Shown here: positions 15,061-25,347 of the stretch, piece after piece | Position numbering within the stretch: the first letter of the stretch is position 1 | How the letters are laid out: each line of letters starts with the position of its first letter | Assembly (NCBI RefSeq): GCF_036192275.1 | Contig: NZ_CP108088.1 | Coordinates: forward strand, 1,054,001 to 1,118,000 | Direction: 5' to 3' | DNA length: 64,000 nt | From: Streptomyces sp. NBC_00250 | GTDB taxonomy: Bacteria > Actinomycetota > Actinomycetes > Streptomycetales > Streptomycetaceae | The notes under the pieces: model-generated | What the model was told of the DNA's origin: nothing | What the model saw: the letters and a program-made list of their open reading frames with translations, nothing else | The model's database searches: none | Translations under genes and position numbers: made by a program

Positions 15061-17901
15061 CTACTCTCCGCTGTCACGATGCTTCACCAGCCGGGTAAGC
15101 TCCACGCGCGAGGTGATGTCCAGCTTGGTGAAGGCCCGGCGCAGGTGCGAACTCACCGTGTGCGGCGAGAGGGAGAGGTGCTCGGCCACCTGCTGGTTGG
15201 TCAGCCCTTGTGCCACGAGCCGTACCACCCGTATCTCCGCGGCCGTCAGCTCGGGCCATGCCCCGGAGAGTCCGGCCGTCGAGGGCCGGCGGCGGACACC
15301 AGCGGCCCGCAGACGCCGGCGGACGCGTGCGACGTCCCTCTCGGCGCCCGCTCGCACATAGAGCGCGAGGGCCGTCTCGAAGTACGGGACCGCTTCCGGC
15401 TTGCGGGTGGCCGCCAGCTTGCGTCCGGCGTCCTCCAGCGCCGACGCCCGGGCCAGTACCCGAGGGCAGTCCTCGTACAGCCGGACGGCGCGTACGAGCG
15501 GGGCGAGGTCGTTGTCGAGGAGCCCCCGGGCGTGCGCGGCGGTGGCGGCGAGGAACGGGAGGTCGGGATTGAGCACGGCTCGCTTCTCGGCCATGGCGAC
15601 CGCCTGCACGGCCCGTTCGTGCCTGCCCGCGCGCAGCGCCAGGCGGACGAGCACCGGGGCGTCGGCCGGGTCGATCAGGCCGGCGTAGGCGGGCCGGTCC
15701 GCGGCGGGCGACGTCATCACCGCGTCGAGTACGGCCATGGCGCGGTCGGGCCGGCCTTCGTAGTCGGCCATCAGCGCCAGCATCCAGGTGCCGAAGTGCC
15801 GGACGACGGGTGCGTCGTCGCTCCGCATGCGCCTCGCCTGCGCCGCGTACGCCTCCGCAGTCTGCCGGTCGCCGGTGTGGAGGGCGACGCGCAGCATCAC
15901 GTACCGGAGCGTGACATCGGCGAGGTTGCCCGGGCCGGGTTCGTCGGTCGCCGGGGACGCGGCTTCCGCGTCGGCCCGGGCGTCCGACAGCCGTCCGGTC
16001 TCCAGATAGATGCGGGTGCGGGTCATGAGCCACATGCGGGTGGCGGCCGTCCGGCCCTGCTCCCTGGTGATCCGGATGCCCTCCTCCGCGACGGCGAGCG
16101 CCTCCGCGGTGCGTCCGGTGGTGTTCGACAGGAGGGCGTGCCACAGGGCCTCCGGCACCCACAGCGAGGTGCTGACGCCCAGGGCGTCGGCCAGCGCGGC
16201 GGCCCTCTCGGCCTGCCGGAACGCCTCGGTCAGGTTCATGCGGTGGAAGCTCACGGCCGAGCGGACCGTCGTCAGCGTGGCCTCGGCGTTGCGGTCCCCC
16301 GCTGCCGCCGCGGTGTCCCACGCCTGCGCGGCGACCTGCTCGGCCGCCGCGTGTTCGCCCGACATCGACAGGCCGACGGCGAGCATGGCGAGCAGGCGCC
16401 CCCTCGTGGTCAGGGAGATCCCGGGCAGTGCCGCCCCGGCTCGGGCCTGCCGGACCGCCTCGGAGAAGTCGAACTGTACGGCGAGGCGTGCCAGGGCCAG
16501 GCGTATGAGCGCCTCGTCCTCGGGTCCGAGACCGCCGGCCGCCAGGGCGGTGGCTCCCAGTTCACACGCCTGGGCGGCCCGGCCCGTCTGCCAGAGCAGC
16601 GGGATCGTCTCGGCGATGACCCGCGGCCGCTCCGGAGCGTCCGCGGAGGTGAGTTCCAGGGCCATGAGGCTGCGTTCCGCAGCGGGTCCCGGCGCCGTGG
16701 CCGCGTACTCCGCCGCGGCGGAGCGCAGCCGGTCGGCCTCCGCCGCATCTGCCGGTGCTCTCCCGGCCGACGGCCCGGGATGCTCGACAGCGGAGGCCGC
16801 GCTCCCCGGCGGCAGCTCAGCGGCTTGATCACGCACGGCCAGACGCAGGGGCAGGGGGAGGCCGGCTTCCACCGCCTCGCGGATCAGGTCGTGGCGGAAG
16901 GCGAGGCGATCGCCGCTTTCGGTGAGCAGATCGGCGTCGAGGGATTCCCGGACCGCTGTGATGAGCGCCGCCGAGGACCTGCCGAGCAGTTCGGCCAGCA
17001 CCGCGACGGTGACCGGGCCGCCCACGGCGGCCGCCGTCTGCACCAGTTCCCGTGCTTCGTCGGACAGCTGGTCGAGGCGGCGCGCGACAGAGGGGAGTTC
17101 CCGTGGGGCGGGGGGTCCGGCCGACAGCCTGGCCGTGCCGTTCTCGATCGTCACCGCCTCCCGCAGCGAGCCGAGCAGCTCGACCAGCAGCTGTGGGACT
17201 CCTTCGGCGCGGCGGGCGACGCGGAGGACGTCCGGGTCGGGAGCGGCGCCGAGCACGTCCTCCGTGATCCGTGTGGTCGCCTGGTCGTCCAGCGCCCCCA
17301 GTGCCAGCTCGTGTGCGCCTGCCTGCCGGATCCTGTCCAGGGTCGTGCGCACCCCCGACGGCACGCTGCCGCCGCGCACGGCGACCAGCCACAGGATGGC
17401 GTGCGCCGAGAGTCCGGCCGCGAGGGTGTTGAAGGTGAGAAGGGTCAGGTCGTCACACCACTGGAGGTCGTCGAGGACGACGAGCAGGGGGCCGTTTCGA
17501 GCCGTCTCCCTCAGGCGGTCCCCCAGTTCCTGGAGCAGCCAGAAGCGCTGGCCGGGCGTCGTGGCGAGGTCCCTGAGACGGACGGCGCCCGCCAGCGGTT
17601 CCTCGCCGGAGAGCAGACCGTCGAGGAGCGGGCCGAGCGGCACGAACTGTTCGTCGGGGTCCGCCGCTCCCTCGAACACCTTCGTCCCGCGCCGCCTCGC
17701 GGCTGCCGCGGCCTCCGCGAGGATCCTGGACCTGCCGATGCCGACGGGGCCTTCCACGCGGATGATCCCGCCTTCACCCCGGTCGAGCGCGTCGAGCCGC
17801 GCCTCGATGACCGCCATTTCGGCGTCCCTGCCGCGGAAGGGCGTCCGTACACCCTCGGGTTCCTCGGGCACGGTCCTTGTCGTCACTCGGTTCACGCTCA
17901 T
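15061..17901 (-). CDS. LAL-type LuxR-family regulator (ATPase + TPR + HTH) with Arg in Walker A
   Basis: 946 aa. An AAA-type ATPase lies at residues about 20-330 (FRGRDAEMAVIEARLDAL; P-loop GPVGIGRS at 51-58; LLVVLDDLQWCDD as Walker B). Next come several hundred residues of alpha-helical TPR-like repeats. The LuxR HTH is at about 885-940 (LTAAEIRVVRLVAQGLTNQQ, VAEHLSLSPHTVSSHLRRAF). The P-loop has Arg where nearly all homologues have Lys, which may weaken nucleotide turnover. It starts 60 bp after the FMN reductase stop on the same strand and is probably the last gene of that operon. Confidence 0.92.
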   Translation of the reverse strand: MSVNRVTTRTVPEEPEGVRTPFRGRDAEMAVIEARLDALDRGEGGIIRVEGPVGIGRSRILAEAAAAARRRGTKVFEGAADPDEQFVPLGPLLDGLLSGEEPLAGAVRLRDLATTPGQRFWLLQELGDRLRETARNGPLLVVLDDLQWCDDLTLLTFNTLAAGLSAHAILWLVAVRGGSVPSGVRTTLDRIRQAGAHELALGALDDQATTRITEDVLGAAPDPDVLRVARRAEGVPQLLVELLGSLREAVTIENGTARLSAGPPAPRELPSVARRLDQLSDEARELVQTAAAVGGPVTVAVLAELLGRSSAALITAVRESLDADLLTESGDRLAFRHDLIREAVEAGLPLPLRLAVRDQAAELPPGSAASAVEHPGPSAGRAPADAAEADRLRSAAAEYAATAPGPAAERSLMALELTSADAPERPRVIAETIPLLWQTGRAAQACELGATALAAGGLGPEDEALIRLALARLAVQFDFSEAVRQARAGAALPGISLTTRGRLLAMLAVGLSMSGEHAAAEQVAAQAWDTAAAAGDRNAEATLTTVRSAVSFHRMNLTEAFRQAERAAALADALGVSTSLWVPEALWHALLSNTTGRTAEALAVAEEGIRITREQGRTAATRMWLMTRTRIYLETGRLSDARADAEAASPATDEPGPGNLADVTLRYVMLRVALHTGDRQTAEAYAAQARRMRSDDAPVVRHFGTWMLALMADYEGRPDRAMAVLDAVMTSPAADRPAYAGLIDPADAPVLVRLALRAGRHERAVQAVAMAEKRAVLNPDLPFLAATAAHARGLLDNDLAPLVRAVRLYEDCPRVLARASALEDAGRKLAATRKPEAVPYFETALALYVRAGAERDVARVRRRLRAAGVRRRPSTAGLSGAWPELTAAEIRVVRLVAQGLTNQQVAEHLSLSPHTVSSHLRRAFTKLDITSRVELTRLVKHRDSGE

Positions 17902-17961
17902 ACGGCGGAACAGTATGAACCATATGAACCGCCCCGCCGTCGCCCGGCCCAGGGGCCCGTC

Positions 17962-18576
17962 TCAGTCGAAGCGCAGGTCGGCGAGTTGCCGTTCGAGGAC
18001 GGTGACGTCGTCCTCGGGCTCTTCACCGACCGGGCGCGCCGCCATGAGAGCGGCGAGCTCGACGCCCGCCCGGCGGACGCGGCCGGGAAGGCCGTCGGTG
18101 TACTCGTCTCCCGCCGAGCCCCAGTCCTCGGATGCCGCGAACACGGCGGTGGGGACGACGACGGCGCGGAGATAGGCGAAGAGCGGGCGCACGGCGTGCT
18201 CGAGGACCAGGGAGTGGCGGGCGGTACCGCCCGTCGCCGCGGCCAGGACCGGCTTCCCGGAAAGGGCGTCCGGATCGATCACGTCGAAGAAGGACTTGAA
18301 GAGACCGCTGTAGGAAGCCGCGAACACGGGAGTCACCACGATCAGGCCGTCGGCCGCCGTCACCGCGTCGATCGCGGCGCTCAGTCGCGGCGGCGGAAAG
18401 CCGGTCACGAGGTGGTTGGCGATGTCGCCGGCCAGCTCCCGCAGCTCCACGACCTCGGTCGACGGCGCCTGCCCCCTGGCGGCGAGTTCGTCGCGGGCCG
18501 CCTCGGCCAGCCGGTCCGCGAGCAGGCGGGTGGAGGAGGGGGCGCTCAGCCCCGCGGAGACGACGATCAGCTTCAC
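17962..18576 (-). CDS. LLM-partnered NAD(P)H-dependent FMN reductase (CE1759-like)
   Basis: 204 aa, flavodoxin-like NADPH-dependent FMN reductase. The N-terminal phosphate-binding loop is VSAGLSAPSSTRLLADRL. ADGLIVVTPVFAASYSGLFK and SFFDVIDPDALSGKPVLAAA form the FMN isoalloxazine region. The GTG start overlaps the stop of the upstream LLM monooxygenase by 4 nt (GTGA), so the two are translationally coupled. In this known pair the reductase supplies reduced FMN to the luciferase-like partner. Confidence 0.9.
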   Translation of the reverse strand: MKLIVVSAGLSAPSSTRLLADRLAEAARDELAARGQAPSTEVVELRELAGDIANHLVTGFPPPRLSAAIDAVTAADGLIVVTPVFAASYSGLFKSFFDVIDPDALSGKPVLAAATGGTARHSLVLEHAVRPLFAYLRAVVVPTAVFAASEDWGSAGDEYTDGLPGRVRRAGVELAALMAARPVGEEPEDDVTVLERQLADLRFD

Positions 18577-19658
18577 GCGGCGGACACCTCCCGGACGGCT
18601 CGAAGGGAAGCGTGCGTGGGGGCCTCCGGTACGTCGGCCGGACACCCCTTGGCGAATTCCCTCCGCAGCACGGGCACGACCTCTTCGCCGAGGATGTCCA
18701 GCTGTTCAAGGACGGTCTTCAGAGGCAGGCCCGCGTGGTCCATCAGGAACAGCTGGCGCTGGTAGTCGCCGACGCTCTCCCGGAACGACAGGGTCCGCTC
18801 GATGACCTGCTGGGGAGAGCCCACCGTCAGCGGGGTCTGCTCGGTGAAGTCCTCCAGCGACGGGCCGTGGCCGTACACCGGCGCGTTGTCGAAGTAGGGG
18901 CGGAACTCCCGTACGGCGTCCTGGGAGTTCTTGCGCATGAAGACCTGTCCTCCCAGGCCGACGATGGCGTCCTCCGGCCGGCCGTGGCCGTGGTGCGCGA
19001 ACCGGCGCCGGTAGAGCTGCACCATGCGCCGGGTGTGGTCGGCCGGCCAGAAGATGTTGTTGTGGAAGAAGCCGTCGCCGTAGAAGGCGGCCTGCTCCGC
19101 GATCTCCGGAGACCTGATGGATCCGTGCCAGACGAACGGCGGGACGCCGTCCAGCGGCCGGGGTGTCGAGGTGAAGGCCTGGAGCGGCGTACGGAACGTG
19201 CCCTCCCAGTCCACGACGTCCTCGCGCCACAGCCTGCGCAGCAGCGCGTAGTTCTCCTTGGCGAGGTTGATGCCCTGCCGGATGTCCTGGCCGAACCACG
19301 GGTAGACCGGACCGGTGTTGCCGCGCCCCAGCATGAGGTCGACCCGGCCGTCGGCCAGGTGCTGGAGCATCGCGTAGTCCTCGGCGATCTTCACCGGGTC
19401 GTTGGTGGTGATCAGCGTCGTGGACGTGGACAGGATCAGCTTCTCGGTGCGGGCGGCGATGTAGCCGAGCATGGTCGTCGGCGACGACGGGACGAACGGC
19501 GGGTTGTGGTGCTCGCCTGTCGCGAAGACGTCCAGGCCGACTTCCTCGGCCTTGAGGGCGATGGCGACCATCGCCTTGATGCGTTCGCGTTCCGACGGAG
19601 CACTGCCGTTGGTGGGGTCGGGGGTCACGTCCCCGACGGTGAATATGCCGAACTGCAT
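18573..19658 (-). CDS. Luciferase-like (LLM) FMN-dependent monooxygenase (CE1758-like)
   Basis: 361 aa, TIM-barrel bacterial-luciferase family. Motifs include MQFGIFTVGDVTPDP, GLDVFATGEHHNPPFVPSSP, LILSTSTTLITTNDPVKIAE, DGRVDLMLGRGNTGPVYPWF and PPFVWHGSIRSPEIAEQAAF, and VGSPQQVIERTLSFRE near the end. It would oxidise an unknown substrate with O2 and FMNH2 from the coupled reductase. The start at 19658 is set by the universally conserved MQFGIF beginning. A strong hairpin 55 bp upstream separates it from the haloperoxidase gene. Confidence 0.9.
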   Translation of the reverse strand: MQFGIFTVGDVTPDPTNGSAPSERERIKAMVAIALKAEEVGLDVFATGEHHNPPFVPSSPTTMLGYIAARTEKLILSTSTTLITTNDPVKIAEDYAMLQHLADGRVDLMLGRGNTGPVYPWFGQDIRQGINLAKENYALLRRLWREDVVDWEGTFRTPLQAFTSTPRPLDGVPPFVWHGSIRSPEIAEQAAFYGDGFFHNNIFWPADHTRRMVQLYRRRFAHHGHGRPEDAIVGLGGQVFMRKNSQDAVREFRPYFDNAPVYGHGPSLEDFTEQTPLTVGSPQQVIERTLSFRESVGDYQRQLFLMDHAGLPLKTVLEQLDILGEEVVPVLRREFAKGCPADVPEAPTHASLRAVREVSAA

Positions 19659-19712
19659 GGGGTGTCTGCTCTCCTGAGCTCGGCCGGTTCCCGCGCCGGG
19701 AACCGGGGGCCG

Positions 19713-19741
19713 GGGTGACGCCGGGGGCTCCGGCGTCACCC
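19713..19741. terminator. Hairpin terminator downstream of the haloperoxidase gene
   Basis: GGGTGACGCCGG and CCGGCGTCACCC form a perfect 12-bp stem with a GGGCT loop, 21 bp after the minus-strand stop at 19762. A second small inverted repeat (GGTTCCCG/CGGGAACC) lies at 19686-19704. Together they should isolate the haloperoxidase transcript from the LLM operon. Confidence 0.75.
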
Positions 19742-19761
19742 GGCGGGGCAACGGTGCGGCG

Positions 19762-20658
<897 letters not shown>

Positions 20659-20732
20659 TCACGTTAGGACCGGTCCCGCGCCTCCTGTTGACGCGCCGCG
20701 CACCACACCTTGCACGCGGGCGCAGAGGTCAC

Positions 20733-23471
20733 TCAGTCGCCGGTCGCCGTTCCGGCGTCGCCCTCCGCGAGCACGATCCGGGCCAGGTGGACCCTTGAGC
20801 GCACCGAGAGCTTGCGGAAGATCGACGCCAGATGGGTGTTGACCGTGTGTGGGGAGACGACGAGGGCCTCCGCGGCCGACCGGTTGGTGTGACCCGCGGC
20901 GATCAGCCGGGCCACCTTGCGTTCCGAGGCCGTGAGCGCTTCCCAGCCCTGGCCGAGGCGCGGCCGGCGGCCTCCGGAGCGTCGGCCGGTACGGCTTGTG
21001 GCCCGTTCCAGATCGGCCTGGACCCGGTCTGCCTCGGCGTCGGCCCCCGCCTGGGCGTAGATGTCGTGCGCCCTGGTCAGGGTGGGTGTCGCAGCGGCGT
21101 CGCCTGCCGCAAGAAGAGCGCGCCCTAGGTCGGCGGATGCGGCGGCGAGGGGCAGCGGCCGGGGGCCGGTGAGGAGGATGCGGACCGCCCGCTCCAGAAG
21201 TCCGTGGTCGGCGTTCACCAGGCCGGCCGCGTGGGCGGCCGTCCCTTGTGCGGTCGGCACGGAAGGATTACGGGTGGCGTGTTCGGCGGCCTGGGCCGCG
21301 AGGTCCTCGGCCAGGTTCCGCTCCCCGCCGCGCAGGGCGATCCGCACGGCCTGGACGACATGGGGGCGAAGGAGCCGCCACCGGAGGAAGTGATGGTCAC
21401 GCTGCACGGAGCGGACCAGTTCGGCCGCTGCCGCGTGGTCGCCTTCGGCGTCGGCGACGACGGCCTCGAAGTACCGGTGCGTGGCGTGGTTGCCCGTGTT
21501 CGGCCGCCCGGCCACGGTCGCCCGCACGACGTCCAGGTGCTCCCGCGCGGCTTCGCGGTCGCCGCGCAGCATCGCGAGGAGGCCGCGGTTGACGCGGATG
21601 TTGACCAGGTTGCCGGGCAGGTGGAGGTCCGCTTCGAGCCGCTCGGCGGTGACGAGGTCGGCGTCCGCGTCGTCGAGCCGGCCGAGCCCCATGTTCAGGG
21701 TTCCCTGGGCCCAGGTCAGCATGGCGGGGCGCAGGGGAACGTCGCCCGCCGTCCGGAGCAGTCGCCGTGCGGCGTCGAAGTCGTCCATGTGGATCCGGGC
21801 GACGGCCTCCTCGGGCAGGAAGGCCGTGTCGAACACGCTCAGCGCCGTGTGGTGTTCGGCGGCGGCCGCGCAGTCACCCGCGTTGAGGGCGATCTCGCCG
21901 AGGCCCCACAGCGCGAGGACACGGGCCTCCCGGTCACCGGACCGCTCCGCCTCGGCGAGTGCCCGTTCGCCGGTCTCGCGTGCGGCCCCGAGGTCGCGCC
22001 CGCGGGACCGGGCGAGGGCCTGCCGGGCGGTGAGCCGGGCGCGGATCGTCGGGTCGGTGACGGCGGCCAGTGCTGCCGTCGACCGTCGGGTCAGCTCGTG
22101 GATGTCGTCGAGGTGCCACAGCGTGTCGCCGAGTACGGACTGCAGACGGGCGAAGACATCCAGGGGCGGCTGCCGGGCGAGCAGCGTGTCGCCGGTATCC
22201 CGCGCCTGGGTGTACCGGCCCGCGCGGGTCAGCGCGACGATGGCCCGTTCTCCCACGTCGAACGCCATGGGTGCATGGGGCGGTACGAGTTCCAGGGCGC
22301 GTACGGCCAGGTCGGCTGCGAGGTCGGGCATCACGGCGATCACGTCCGTGGCGGCCGTGCCGAGCAGCCCGATCGCCTCCTGGTCGCCGGGTTCGGCGCT
22401 CTTCAGCAGATGCGGGACCGCGTCGGTGGAGCTCCGGCCCGCTGCGACGAGCCGGCTCGCTGCCTCACGGTGGAGCGCCCGGCGTACGGAGGGGGCGAGA
22501 TCGGCGTACACCGCTTGGCGGAGCAGGTCGTGGCGGAACAGGAGTCGTTCGCCGTCGTCGTGGAGGAGGGCGGCCGCGATCGCCTCGTCCACTTCGGCGC
22601 TGAGTCCGGAGGCGGGCCGGCCGCACAGGGCGGCGGCGTCCGCGAGCGAGAACGCGCGGCCGAGGACCGAGCCGATCCGCAGGAAGTGGAGGGTGTCCGG
22701 CCGGAGGTCGGCCAGCCGGTCGCGTACACCGAGGACCAGCCGCTCCGGCGGCTCCGGTGCGTCCGCGCCCGAAGCCGCGATGCCCGTGAGCATCTCGGCC
22801 GCGAGGAAAGGGTTGCCTCCCGCCCCGTCGAGAAGTTCCGCGACCTGCGTCGGCACGTCCCCGCCGAGGACGTCCCGTGCCAGCTCGGCCAGGGCCGTGT
22901 CGGACAGCGGCCGGAGGGGGAGGGTCGTCGTCCGCGGCCCCTGCCCGTACAGTTCCGGGTCGATCCTGCCGGTGAGCAGCCAGAGGACCGGGGAGCTGAG
23001 CAGCCGTGCCGGCATGACACTCAGGGCGAACCGGCTCAGCGGGTCGGCCCATTGGACGTCGTCGACCGCGATCAGTACGGGTGTGCCCGCCGAGCGTTCC
23101 TCGATCAGCTGGGCCAGTCGTTCGACGAGCCAGATGCGCTGGTCGTGATGGCCCGCGAGGTCTGCGAAGTCCGTGCTGGACAGCAGCGGCGGGTCACCGT
23201 GCAGGAGGCCGGAGGCCAGTGAGGCGAGTGGTGCCAGCTCGTGCAGTTCCTCGGCGCGTCCATGGCTGACGACGAACCCGTGAGCCCGCGCGATCGAGAC
23301 GGTCTCCTGCAGCAGTACGGTCTTCCCGATCCCGGGCTCGCCCAGGAGCAGCGCGATCGCTCCTCCCTCGCCGTCGCGCACCGCCTCGATCAGGGCCCGC
23401 AGCCGCTCCAGCTCGGCTTCACGGCCCCGCAGCCCGGGCCGGCTCAGCGCCGCGCTCCCGGGCACCGCCAT
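20733..23471 (-). CDS. LAL/MalT-like LuxR-family regulator
   Basis: 912 aa. Canonical P-loop GEPGIGKT at 44-51 and VLIAVDDVQWADPLSRFALS as Walker B, followed by a long helical TPR-like middle. The HTH is at about 850-905 (LTASERKVARLIAAGHTNRS, AAEALVVSPHTVNTHLASIF). I prefer the ATG at 23471, which has GAGGGAGAAGG upstream. The ATG at 23501 overlaps the permease stop as ATGA and would add 10 residues. Either way it is the fourth gene of the sugar ABC operon. Architecture and location recall MalT, so sensing of the transported sugar is a good inference. Confidence 0.9.
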   Translation of the reverse strand: MAVPGSAALSRPGLRGREAELERLRALIEAVRDGEGGAIALLLGEPGIGKTVLLQETVSIARAHGFVVSHGRAEELHELAPLASLASGLLHGDPPLLSSTDFADLAGHHDQRIWLVERLAQLIEERSAGTPVLIAVDDVQWADPLSRFALSVMPARLLSSPVLWLLTGRIDPELYGQGPRTTTLPLRPLSDTALAELARDVLGGDVPTQVAELLDGAGGNPFLAAEMLTGIAASGADAPEPPERLVLGVRDRLADLRPDTLHFLRIGSVLGRAFSLADAAALCGRPASGLSAEVDEAIAAALLHDDGERLLFRHDLLRQAVYADLAPSVRRALHREAASRLVAAGRSSTDAVPHLLKSAEPGDQEAIGLLGTAATDVIAVMPDLAADLAVRALELVPPHAPMAFDVGERAIVALTRAGRYTQARDTGDTLLARQPPLDVFARLQSVLGDTLWHLDDIHELTRRSTAALAAVTDPTIRARLTARQALARSRGRDLGAARETGERALAEAERSGDREARVLALWGLGEIALNAGDCAAAAEHHTALSVFDTAFLPEEAVARIHMDDFDAARRLLRTAGDVPLRPAMLTWAQGTLNMGLGRLDDADADLVTAERLEADLHLPGNLVNIRVNRGLLAMLRGDREAAREHLDVVRATVAGRPNTGNHATHRYFEAVVADAEGDHAAAAELVRSVQRDHHFLRWRLLRPHVVQAVRIALRGGERNLAEDLAAQAAEHATRNPSVPTAQGTAAHAAGLVNADHGLLERAVRILLTGPRPLPLAAASADLGRALLAAGDAAATPTLTRAHDIYAQAGADAEADRVQADLERATSRTGRRSGGRRPRLGQGWEALTASERKVARLIAAGHTNRSAAEALVVSPHTVNTHLASIFRKLSVRSRVHLARIVLAEGDAGTATGD

Positions 23472-23497
23472 GCCTTCTCCCTCGGGCCGGTCGGGGC

Positions 23498-24385
23498 TCA
23501 TCCCTTGACCGATCCGGCGAGCAGTCCCTGTGCGAAGTGCCGCCGGAGGCAGATGAAGACGAGCAGCGGGACGAACGCCGTCACGAAGGCTCCTGCGGTG
23601 AGCCGCTGCCACTCGTTGCCGTACGTCCCGGCCAGGCTCGCCAGTCTGACCGTCATCGGCGCGGTCTCGGCCGTTCCGCCCGACAGCGTCAGTGCCACGA
23701 GGAGGTCGTTCCACACCCAGATGAACTGGATGATGGCGAAGGAGACCAGGGCCGGGCGGGCCAGGGGCAGCACGATCCGGAGCAGCAGCGCCCCGTGCGA
23801 GGCGCCGTCGACGCGGGCGGCCTCGATCAGGTCCCGGGGCAGCCCTGCCAGGAAGTTGTGCAAGAGGAACACCGCGAACGGCAGCGCGAAGACCGTGTGG
23901 GCGAACCAGACCTGGCCGAAACGCGCGGGACCGGTGAGGTTCCACGCGGGCAGGAACAGCCAGCCCTGGGAGAACAGTTTCAGGAGGGGGACGAGCGCCA
24001 TCTGGAGCGGCACGACCTGGAGCGCGAAGATGCCGACGACGAGCGCGTCCCGCCCTCTGAAGTCGATCCACGCCAGGGCGTACGCCGCGAAGAACGCCAG
24101 CACGAGCGGGAAAAGCACCGAGGGAAGCGTGATGACGACGGAGTTGACGAAGTACTCCGCGAGCCGCCCCGACCCGTTCCCGCCGCCGGACAGCACCTCG
24201 CCGTAGTTGTCGAGCGTGAGGTGCGGCGTGCCGAACACGGTCCACCAGCCTGTCGTCTTGATCTCCTCCTCGGGGCGGAACGAGGAGAGCAGCAGGCCGA
24301 GGGTCGGTGTCGTCCAGAGGACCGCGATCACCACGGCGATCGACGTGAAGGTGCGGGAGGCCAGACGCTCCCGGACGTCGTTCAC
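23498..24385 (-). CDS. Carbohydrate ABC transporter permease (MalG type)
   Basis: 295 aa with six predicted membrane helices. The EAA cytoplasmic loop is LIEAARVDGASHGALLLRIV and LPLARPALVSFAIIQFIWVW follows. PEEEIKTTGWWTVFG near the N-terminus is typical of alpha-glucoside-type MalG partners. The GTG start at 24385 overlaps the upstream permease stop (GTGA). The longer open frame to 25114 is chance. It forms the inner-membrane channel with the gene upstream. Confidence 0.92.
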   Translation of the reverse strand: MNDVRERLASRTFTSIAVVIAVLWTTPTLGLLLSSFRPEEEIKTTGWWTVFGTPHLTLDNYGEVLSGGGNGSGRLAEYFVNSVVITLPSVLFPLVLAFFAAYALAWIDFRGRDALVVGIFALQVVPLQMALVPLLKLFSQGWLFLPAWNLTGPARFGQVWFAHTVFALPFAVFLLHNFLAGLPRDLIEAARVDGASHGALLLRIVLPLARPALVSFAIIQFIWVWNDLLVALTLSGGTAETAPMTVRLASLAGTYGNEWQRLTAGAFVTAFVPLLVFICLRRHFAQGLLAGSVKG

Positions 24386-25347
24386 GCTGCCCTCCGCTGT
24401 GCCCGGACCTGGTGGGCGACGAAGGGGGTGACGAGGACGAAGAGGAGCATGGCGAGTGCCGCACCGCGGCCCGTCTCGCCGTAGCGGAAGGCCTGGTCGT
24501 ACATCTCGTGGGCGATGACGCCCGTGCCGAACTGTCCGCCGGTCATGGTCTTGACGATGTCGAAGGCCTTGAAGGTGCCGATCGCCTGGGCCAGGACCAC
24601 GACGAGCAGAGTGGGCCTGATCGACGGCATGGTGATCCGCCGGAAGATCTGCCGGGGGGACGCGCCGTCGAGTCGGGCCGCCTCGGTCAGCTCTCCGGGA
24701 ACGGCCCTGATCGCGCCGGCCAGCACGAACGCCGCGAAGCCCGCCTGTGTCCACACCATCACCACGATGAGGAACAGGACGTTCCAGGGAGAGTCCACGA
24801 GCCATTGCCTCGGTTCGCCGCCGCACGCGACGACGAGCAGGTTCAGCAGCCCGATCTGCCCGGCCTCCGCGGGACGGTAGGCGTAGACGAACTTCCAGAC
24901 GACACCCGCGCCGACGAAGGAGATCGCCATCGGCATCAGGACGAGGGACAGCGCGAACGCTCTGAACCTCGACCGTACGACGGCCGCCGCGTAGAGCAGA
25001 CCGACCGAGGTCGCCAGCAACGGCACGAGCACCACCCACGCCAGGGTGTTGCGCAGCACCACCAGCGCCCGGGGGTCGGTGATCATCCACACGTAGTTGT
25101 CGAAGCCGGCCCACGCGTCTCCCCCGCTGTCGGTGAACGACAGCACCAGGGTGCGCAGACCGGGCAGGAGGAGACCCACCGTGAGCAGCAGCAGCGCGGG
25201 GGCGAGCAGGAGAAGGGCCGCGGCCCTTCTCCGAACCGGACCCCGGTGCAGTGCAAGCAGGATCAGGGAGACCACCGCCGCGAAGGCGGCGACGCCCTGG
25301 AGCAGGTACAGCAGCTTGGGCTGCTGGGCGACGGCGTCGAACGACAT
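24382..25347 (-). CDS. Carbohydrate ABC transporter permease (MalF type)
   Basis: 321 aa. The N-terminal helices include LLLLAPALLLLTVGLLLPGL, then FTDSGGDAWAGFDNYVWMIT. The EAA loop is LTEAARLDGASPRQIFRRIT with MPSIRPTLLVVVLAQAIGTF. The ATG at 25347 shares one base with the binding-protein stop (TGATG). No ATPase gene is in the operon; in Streptomyces the shared ATPase MsiK energises many such importers, which is the likely explanation. Confidence 0.92.
   Translation of the reverse strand: MSFDAVAQQPKLLYLLQGVAAFAAVVSLILLALHRGPVRRRAAALLLLAPALLLLTVGLLLPGLRTLVLSFTDSGGDAWAGFDNYVWMITDPRALVVLRNTLAWVVLVPLLATSVGLLYAAAVVRSRFRAFALSLVLMPMAISFVGAGVVWKFVYAYRPAEAGQIGLLNLLVVACGGEPRQWLVDSPWNVLFLIVVMVWTQAGFAAFVLAGAIRAVPGELTEAARLDGASPRQIFRRITMPSIRPTLLVVVLAQAIGTFKAFDIVKTMTGGQFGTGVIAHEMYDQAFRYGETGRGAALAMLLFVLVTPFVAHQVRAQRRAA

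Noticed and set aside
15034..18765. A 1243-codon open frame on the plus strand opposite the LAL regulator and FMN reductase
   Set aside because: Its translation is Gly/Arg/Gln-rich without domains and lies antisense to well-supported genes. In this GC-rich DNA third-position bias keeps the opposite frame open.
20733..24464. A single 1243-residue reading frame joining permease-region DNA to the LAL regulator
   Set aside because: The first 330 codons are out of frame with the MalG-type permease and are Arg-rich noise. The real start is at 23471 (or 23501).
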